A DNA stretch of 64,000 bases from Bryopsis sp. KO-2023 (taxonomy: Eukaryota; Chlorophyta; Ulvophyceae; Bryopsidales; Bryopsidaceae): positions 7,254,001 through 7,318,000 of the forward strand of contig BSYQ01000004.1 in the NCBI GenBank assembly GCA_030272585.1, read 5' to 3'. A model generated the notes under the pieces. It saw only the letters and a program-made list of their open reading frames with translations. It was not told the DNA's origin and searched no databases. The translations under genes were made by a program, and so were the position numbers. Positions 57,828-64,000 of the stretch are shown here, one piece after another. The first letter of the stretch is position 1; every line of letters starts with the position of its first letter.

Positions 57828-60800
57828 GTTGTCCCGAGTGACACTGCTGAAGAGCGAGATGGACAGTCCAGAATGGAATTGGGAACAGGATCAATACCTT
57901 CCAAGGCGGCTTGGCGAACAACAGCAGATGAACCCATGCCCAGTAAGGATCAAGAAGTCCCAGCTGTATCAAAATTGGTGACGCACAAAAGTAAGTGATT
58001 CTATTTTGTCACACAGCAAGAAACTAAATCGCTTTTGTGTCATCTCACAGCCATATGGAGCACAACTGCGATGGAGGCATCCCCCGACATGGTTCATTTG
58101 CCTGGTGAAAGGGATTTAGACCTGCAGGGACAAAATGAGGATGCCGCCGGTCCAAATAGTGAGGTAGATAGAGCCATGATTTCCGTATAACATCCATACA
58201 GATCTCATTGAGAATCGCAACTGCCGTCCATTGGCGCTTTCGGCCCTATGTTCTTCTCCTCAAATCATCAAGTTTGCTCTTGTAGGAACCCCAAAACAAT
58301 GGTATCACACAGGAGAATGAGGAAAAGCTGTCAAGAGGTAGATAGATGATTGTCACGGCATAGAATTGGACTGTGCCAAAGCTAGTGATGAATTGTTGAA
58401 GCAGACGCAAATGCGATACAAACCTGTGTTTCCCAGGGACTACTTCGTTCGAAGAGATCGAGGCGCCCTTGATGCCCACAAGACCTTCGATAACCTTTCC
58501 AAATGGGAGCATGCCACGCAACATGCCTGTGAGGCTATCCAGCCGAATATCTATCAACATGAGTAGGAGAAATTCTGAATCGAGCGACGGAGACATCAAC
58601 ATTAACAATGGGCTGAACGTAACCTTTGACGAAGAAACACAAGCTTTTGTGTGGAAGAGCAATGGTAGGTAGACCCATTATTCTCCAGCTTCATTGCACT
58701 ATTTTTTCTTCCAATGGAACTTGTTTTGCTTAAAATTTCAAGTGCAAATAAGGTAATGCTTAGATGCTCAGATGAATTTCCAACGCAGCCGTGCAATGCT
58801 TTTCCAGATCCCAGTGTCGCTCCAAGACTCCGAGATCGGCTTGTCTTAAAGCTGATCCAGATGTTGATTTACAGAGATACCTTCACCGGGGGCTTCAAGG
58901 TACGCGAATTATTGATGCTGAGAAGGGTATTGTGTGCAGTGTAGAGTGGCGTTTTTTGCCTGGAAACGTCGCAATGAAAATTGACCGAACGCTCAGGAAA
59001 AGGCATTCCCACAAACAGAAGAAATGGCAAAGTGTCCATGAAAGTATTTGCTTGTGAGAGAATCGTTTTCTGATGAACAGATGATGTCGAAGCACGAAGC
59101 GATTCATCCGCAATGCCCTCTGAGAACAAGATGGGATGTCTTTTGCCTTGTTCCCCTGTTGTATGTTTGCCTCTTCGTCCCCTTCCAGATTGGTTTCGAC
59201 CTGGATGCCGTGACGGGGGTTGAAATCTTCGTGGACCTTGTTTTTGCTTTGGACATGCTCTTCAACTTCTTTACTGGCTTTGAGAAAGACGGAAATGTTG
59301 AGCTAGATAAGCGAAAGGTACTGGAGCCGCCAGCCACATTTTCCTTTGCGCTTGCTGAATTTTGTCCTTTCAATGAACGAATAAATGTATGATTAGAATA
59401 ATTGACGCTATCTTTTGCGCTGTCTCTGATATTCTCTTGGTTGTTTCAACTTCAGTCGATGGTGCACTACCTGAAAGTGTGGTTTTGGTTGGACCTTGTT
59501 GCGACGTTCCCAGTAGAGTACGTCGCGCACTTGACCACCGGCAAATTTGGGAACAGCAAGTACACCAGAATATTGAAGCTCGTCCGCCTTATTCGACTGC
59601 TTCGGGTCCTTAGACTCTCGCGAATTCTGAACCGTTTGAAATGGTGGGCCGGCATTCGGTTCGCCGTGAGGAAGATCATTCGCTTTATCATCATGATCAC
59701 GGTATGCGGACCACTCCCAAGAACTCTGTCCCATGCTTTCGACCATCGCTTGCAGAGAAAAAGCAGCATTGCATTGCCTTCATTGATGGTGGTGAATCAT
59801 TCTATGAAGATATGTGTTTGCGCAGACTGTTGCACACTGGAATGCTTGTCTTTGGGGGTTCATGGCGAGCGTGGATGACTGGGATGGAAGCTGGGCAGGC
59901 ACGTACGGGATGGAGACCTCGACCACCAAGCGAAGTCAATATCTAACCTGCATTTACTGGGCCATAACTACCATGACGACGATAGGATACGGAGACATAG
60001 TTCCAATCACGACTGCAGAGCGTGTCCTCACCATCATGGTCATGTGTTCAGGTTGGTAGCAGCACTTTATTATTGTATCTTAGTTGAGCGGCTTTTTAGC
60101 TTGTGTTAGACGCGCTGTATCGGACCTGCAGCGATTCTTAGGGGAACTCTGTCAAAAATATCCTAAGCAACCCATCTTCTAGGGCGCGCGACCAATGTTC
60201 TTAACAATATCTGAGAACTCCGTCTGAATTATCAATTTCTCTCGGGGGGGGGGGCGTAATAGTAGAAAAGCCATTTTGAAAACGGGGGCGGAGTCTAAAC
60301 TGGTCACTCCTTGGAACGTTATGAGCTCTCACATGCGATTGTTTTCGCACACGTCCGTGGGCCTCGTTGCTCCTCTCCGACCCTGTGTCTGTGTTATACA
60401 GCCCCAAAACTGTCGAATCAGCCAGAATTGGCGAGCAAGCGCACTTGTCGCGGAATTGAGGGGCGCCATCCCTTGTCCATCCAGGGTCTTGTGCGTATGC
60501 CTATGGAATCACGCAAATCGTGACAATCGTGTCCAACTTATCGAAAGCGACCGTCCGCTACCAGGGAAAGATGGATATGCTTCACGAGTACATGGCGGTC
60601 CGCCGGCTGCCTAGCGAGCTGTGCCACCGAATTCTGGAATTTTATGAGTTCAAGAAAGAGCACTCCTGCTCGTTTCTGCAGGAGAATGACATTCTGGTAG
60701 ATCTGCCACATAGCTTGAGATCGGAAGTGTCCATGTATGTGCACGAGGCCTTGGCAACACAGCTGGGCGAGATGCCGCTATTCAAGGTGCCAATGCCTCT

Positions 60801-61876
60801 ATTCCTCTCCTTATCAGCATCTCTGCTTGAGTCTTCAGGGTGCAACACAATCAAGTGGCTGTGTTGTTTTTTTATTGAATGTTGTTTGTTTGGTCGATCA
60901 CCCCCAGGGCTTGAGCGACGTCTTCTTGCGGTCGATCCTGGTCCGAATGCGATTCGACGCCTATCCTCCAGGAGAGACTGTCGTGATGGAGGGAGAAATC
61001 GGCAGCACGATGTTTTTCATCAGCAAAGGACAGCTGCGAGTCGTCGTGAAAGACGTCGAGGTTGCGAGACTCTGTGAAGGGGAGTTCTTTGGGGAAGTTG
61101 CGATGTATCACAACAAAGGAAGAAGAACTGCAACAGTTGGCACGATCACATACTGCGAGGTAGGAATTTTCAAAAACAGAAATTGTCCCCAGGTTTTGTG
61201 GGTGGCGTTCAACCTCTGACGGAAGGAATACCGCTTAGGTATCTTCACTGAGCAGACGAGATATGGAGGCGGCTTTGCAACCATATCCGAGTGTGATGCA
61301 GAAAATTAAAAAACGAGCGTCGGATCTGTGGAGAAAGTATGAGGTATTTTTTTGCTTCACGTTTGTCCCCTTTCATAGAAACTTCGGAAGTCTTTTATCA
61401 AGGTTCCTTTTTAAATGTGTGTTTGGTGGTTTGTCGCGGGCAGAACATGACAGGCAGGGGGAAAAAGAGCGAAAAGCCCTCCCAGAATGAATCGGAAAGC
61501 CTCGACCCTGTAGTGGCTGCTAGAAACGGTTCCCAAGCAAACGGGGCTAAAGAGCCAGCTGCGTCAATGATTTCTAAATTCAAGGTAGATAAACAGCCTT
61601 ATGAATTTCAAGCAGCACAATTATGTTGTCTGAAAAACAGTGAATGCTTCTTTCTTTTCAAAAACATCTACCAAAGTTTTTGAACGTGGAAGCTTTGCTG
61701 AAACAAAACCTGAAGAAGCAAAAAACATCGGAGTCCTTTGACGTTTCGAACGATATTGAAATTGTACATGCTGATTCTTGATCAAATTGTCTCTCCAGGA
61801 AATCGAGAAGAAGGTGGAAATGCTGTACGAAATCGTGAACGAGGGAGCCAGCGATCAAGTCATGCGGCTCAAGTGA
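57828..61876 (+). CDS. voltage-gated K+ channel with cyclic-nucleotide-binding domain (EAG/HCN-like), 5' end incomplete
   Basis: Exons: 57828-57990, 58051-58163, 58286-58337, 58437-58664, 58789-about 58899, about 59061-59317, 59456-59701, 59826-60051, 60485-60786, 60908-61159, 61239-61343, 61444-61584, 61799-61876. A long polar N-terminus leads to S1 (RTRWDVFCLVPLLYVCLFVP), S2 (VEIFVDLVFALDMLFNFF), S3 (WFWLDLVATFPVEYV) and an arginine-rich S4 (LVRLIRLLRVLRLSRI). The pore filter TTIGYGDIVP has the GYG of K+ selectivity. S6, a C-linker (YMAVRRLPSELCHRILEFYE) and the nucleotide-binding roll follow (YPPGETVVMEGEIGS, then GEFFGEVAMYHNKGRRTATV with the usual phosphate-cassette arginine). A coiled tail ends in VMRLK. 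The join between 58899 and 59081 is doubtful, and no start codon was found. Confidence 0.85.
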
Positions 61877-62541
61877 AATCCAGTACTCGTTGGGGGGAAA
61901 AAAGCCCACAGGGATGATAGAAACGATAAATGTAATGATAATTTTTTCAAGGGCAAAATTTGCCGATTGGGCTTACAGCTGAATCGCAGCAAATGTGCTC
62001 ATGACAAGGGAACTAGAGGTGTCGATTCGAACGTGAACGAATACATAACCCAATTCTAGTAGCATGATGATGCTTGAGAAGCTAAGGGCTGGATCGGCCC
62101 CTTCGAGCAACAAGCATTTTTAAAGTTCGTCAAGCAGCCTGGAATCACAGAGATTGCCGCAGGACCCAGTTGTTTCTCTTTCCCTCCCCTCGATTCAATG
62201 ACTCATCTACCTGGGATTCTTCCCCCACTAATCCTCTCGCCGGGGTCAGACTTTCTCTTTCACATGATCAATGGCAACAAACAGCTTTTTAAAATTGCTG
62301 GCAATTTTGCATAGTCAAATACAATCCCCCTCTCCCCATCAAAAACAAAATCTGATGACTTGAAGATGTACTAAGAATGGTGGCAAATTCTGAAAAGCCT
62401 CCAAAAAGACAGTCACCAAACACTTCATTCGTTATTCAACTGCCAAGCTACAATCTCCATTCCTCCCTTTTCTTGAACCCCAATTAATCAACTCCACGGA
62501 ACCCCCCTCTGCTTCTATAACCATAATAATACAACCCCCTC
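61877..62541. other. intergenic region between convergent genes
   Basis: 3' flanks of the channel gene (+) and the transporter gene (-). No gene or clear repeat seen. Confidence 0.5.
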
Positions 62542-63969
62542 TCACTTCGCGCTAGAATCTTTCAATGATATAAACAGCAGGCCGCAGAGCACACTCAAAG
62601 ATGCACAGAAATATATGGGGAAACGATAGGAATTAGTTTCTTCCGCCAGCATCCCCAGAAATATAGCCGCTGGGAAATTACACAGGTTGACCATCATGTT
62701 CCACCAGGCAACCCCAAACGCCCGGTTCGATTCGTTCATGTACGACATCGCCAGCGACGTCAGTGGACCAGAGAAGCCTGAAATACCCATGCACGCCAAA
62801 GAAAGAAATCCAATCCCCGAAACGATGCCACCTCTCGCCATAAGGGGAACCAGTCCGAACGCCACCCCCCCCAAAATCGCTGGTGTGCCCGAGTGATATC
62901 GTCTCTCCCTGAAATGAGTGGAGGACCATCCTATCGCGACCATGGCGACGCCGCCCAACAAGTACGGAATCGTCGTCAGTAGCGCGACCTCGGAAACGGT
63001 GGAGGCGTCCTTGTGCTCGTCTTTAAACTGAAAATTACCATCGCCGTCGAGCATCGATTGGATTAATGCCGGCCCCCAGAACACCCCCAGAGTTTGGGGG
63101 AACGTTAATAATACGGACGCGAGCAGCAATACCCACAAATATCCATGCTTGACGATCGACCAAGCTTGTTCTTTGAACGAGAGGGGGGGGGCTTTTGGTT
63201 CCGCATCGGATCGGAAGCCTTTGGCGACGATGTCTTTTTCCGCATCGGACAGAAACGTGGCGTTCTTGGGCCCCTTCGGCAAATAGCTCATCGTGAAAAG
63301 TCCCAACGCGACGGCGGGAACCCCTTCGAGTAGCAACAGCCACCTCCATCCTGCAATGCCCAGAACCCCCTCCAATTCCAGCAAAGCCGCCGCCAGTGGG
63401 GCGGCCAGACACGTTCCACAGATACTACCTGCAACCGTGAGCCCGACTGGGAACGCGCTTCTGGACTCTGGGAAAAAAAGGCTCAGAAAATAGAGCACCC
63501 CTGGAAAGGTCCCGGCCTCGAACACCCCCAGGAACAAGCGCGCGGCGTAGAACTGGCCCGTAGTTTGAACGAGCCCGGTTGCTGACGACGATATGCCCCA
63601 TCCTATCAGGATTATGCCGAGCCATAGGGGCGTTCCGACCTTTTTGAGAACTTCGTTGCTCGGAATCTGCAAGAGCGCGTAAGGCAGGAAAAAAATGCCC
63701 GTGCCGATTCCGTATTCGGTTTCGCTGAGGTCGATGGCATCCCCCAGCTTCGACTTCACCATGCTCACGTTGCAGCGGTCCACATAGCAGACCAGGTTTA
63801 TCAGGAATAGAGTGGGGACTAAATACCAGTTGACTTTTTCATACACGAAATCGAATTCCGCTGCGGAAGGCTTGTCGTCTCCGTCCGAGTAGGAGTTGGG
63901 ACGTCCAGAAACCTCCAATAGAGGCTCATCCAGGGACGTCGCTTTTTCGACAGCGACGGCAGTGTCCAT
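62542..63969 (-). CDS. major facilitator superfamily transporter, anion:cation symporter type
   Basis: Intronless, 475 residues, about 12 membrane spans. An acidic N-terminal tail of about 45 residues precedes YLVPTLFLINLVCYVDRCNV (span 1) and YGIGTGIFFLPYALLQIPSN (span 2). The ACS-family box ARLFLGVFEAGTFPGVLYFL is present, as is GWRWLLLLEGVPAVALGLFT before the central loop (YLPKGPKNATFLSDAEKDIV). The second half follows from VKHGYLWVLLLASVLLTFP to a short polar C-terminus. This family moves organic anions such as allantoate, tartrate, phthalate or pantothenate with H+ or Na+. The substrate cannot be read from sequence. The start is the first ATG. No transit peptide is evident, so a plasma-membrane site is likely. 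Confidence 0.85.
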   Translation of the reverse strand: MDTAVAVEKATSLDEPLLEVSGRPNSYSDGDDKPSAAEFDFVYEKVNWYLVPTLFLINLVCYVDRCNVSMVKSKLGDAIDLSETEYGIGTGIFFLPYALLQIPSNEVLKKVGTPLWLGIILIGWGISSSATGLVQTTGQFYAARLFLGVFEAGTFPGVLYFLSLFFPESRSAFPVGLTVAGSICGTCLAAPLAAALLELEGVLGIAGWRWLLLLEGVPAVALGLFTMSYLPKGPKNATFLSDAEKDIVAKGFRSDAEPKAPPLSFKEQAWSIVKHGYLWVLLLASVLLTFPQTLGVFWGPALIQSMLDGDGNFQFKDEHKDASTVSEVALLTTIPYLLGGVAMVAIGWSSTHFRERRYHSGTPAILGGVAFGLVPLMARGGIVSGIGFLSLACMGISGFSGPLTSLAMSYMNESNRAFGVAWWNMMVNLCNFPAAIFLGMLAEETNSYRFPIYFCASLSVLCGLLFISLKDSSAK

Positions 63970-64000
63970 CGGTTCCCTTCGTATCGCTGAATAGAGACAA

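Noticed and set aside
62678..63412. Alternative frames within the MFS transporter gene
   Set aside because: The 475-codon frame carries all transporter signatures; the others are glycine/arginine-rich shadows.

Overview
The window is nuclear DNA of an intron-rich photosynthetic eukaryote, most likely a green-lineage (Viridiplantae) alga. Three gene products support this. One is a plastid-type starch synthase of the SSII clade. One is a TPR-PB1-TPR protein with the layout of the plant Phox/CLMP1 family. One is an oxygen-dependent coproporphyrinogen III oxidase with a transit-peptide-like N-terminus. Exons are GC-richer, and introns are AT-rich with long T or A runs and GT..AG borders. I joined exons by hand by matching splice phase; unresolved junctions are flagged in the entries. 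No tRNA, rRNA, CRISPR or bacterial-type feature was seen.

Layout. 0.3-1.0 kb (-): a two-exon single-pass membrane protein of unknown function. 2.5-5.0 kb (+): a METTL4-type MT-A70 methyltransferase, with an unresolved candidate exon upstream. 5.76-10.65 kb (-): a complete-looking PAT/DIRS-type tyrosine-recombinase retrotransposon (gag, RT-RNase H, YR) with split direct repeats. 10.8-13.8 kb (+): an F-box/LRR protein carrying a C-terminal zinc-ribbon domain. 14.7-16.1 kb (-): an intronless chlorophyllase-like alpha/beta hydrolase. 17.4-19.6 kb (+): an SPFH/Band-7 membrane protein. 20.2-22.0 kb (+): coproporphyrinogen oxidase. 22-26 kb: gene-poor DNA with C-rich, polypurine and hairpin structure and one weak proline-rich gene model. 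26.0-41.5 kb (-): a giant gene of at least 35 exons for a ZNFX1-type RNA helicase (CCCH finger, UPF1-like helicase, NFX1 fingers, RZ finger). 42.9-44.9 kb (+): the intronless TPR-PB1 protein. 47.4-52.5 kb (+): starch synthase II in ten exons, followed by a degenerate tandem repeat. 54.6-56.9 kb (+): a multi-span membrane/coiled-coil protein in eight exons, family unknown. 57.8-61.9 kb (+): a voltage-sensor K+ channel with a cyclic-nucleotide-binding domain, 5' end unresolved. 62.5-64.0 kb (-): an intronless MFS transporter of the anion:cation symporter type.

The genes do not form an operon-like system. Themes that recur are plastid metabolism (starch synthase, coproporphyrinogen oxidase, chlorophyllase-like hydrolase, possibly the Phox/CLMP1-like protein) and RNA or nucleic-acid surveillance and modification (ZNFX1-like helicase, METTL4-like enzyme). 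The most unusual items are the F-box/LRR/zinc-ribbon fusion, the ZNFX1-type helicase in what looks like a green alga, the intact PAT-type element with a visible TTT crossover, and the orphan multi-span coiled-coil protein.
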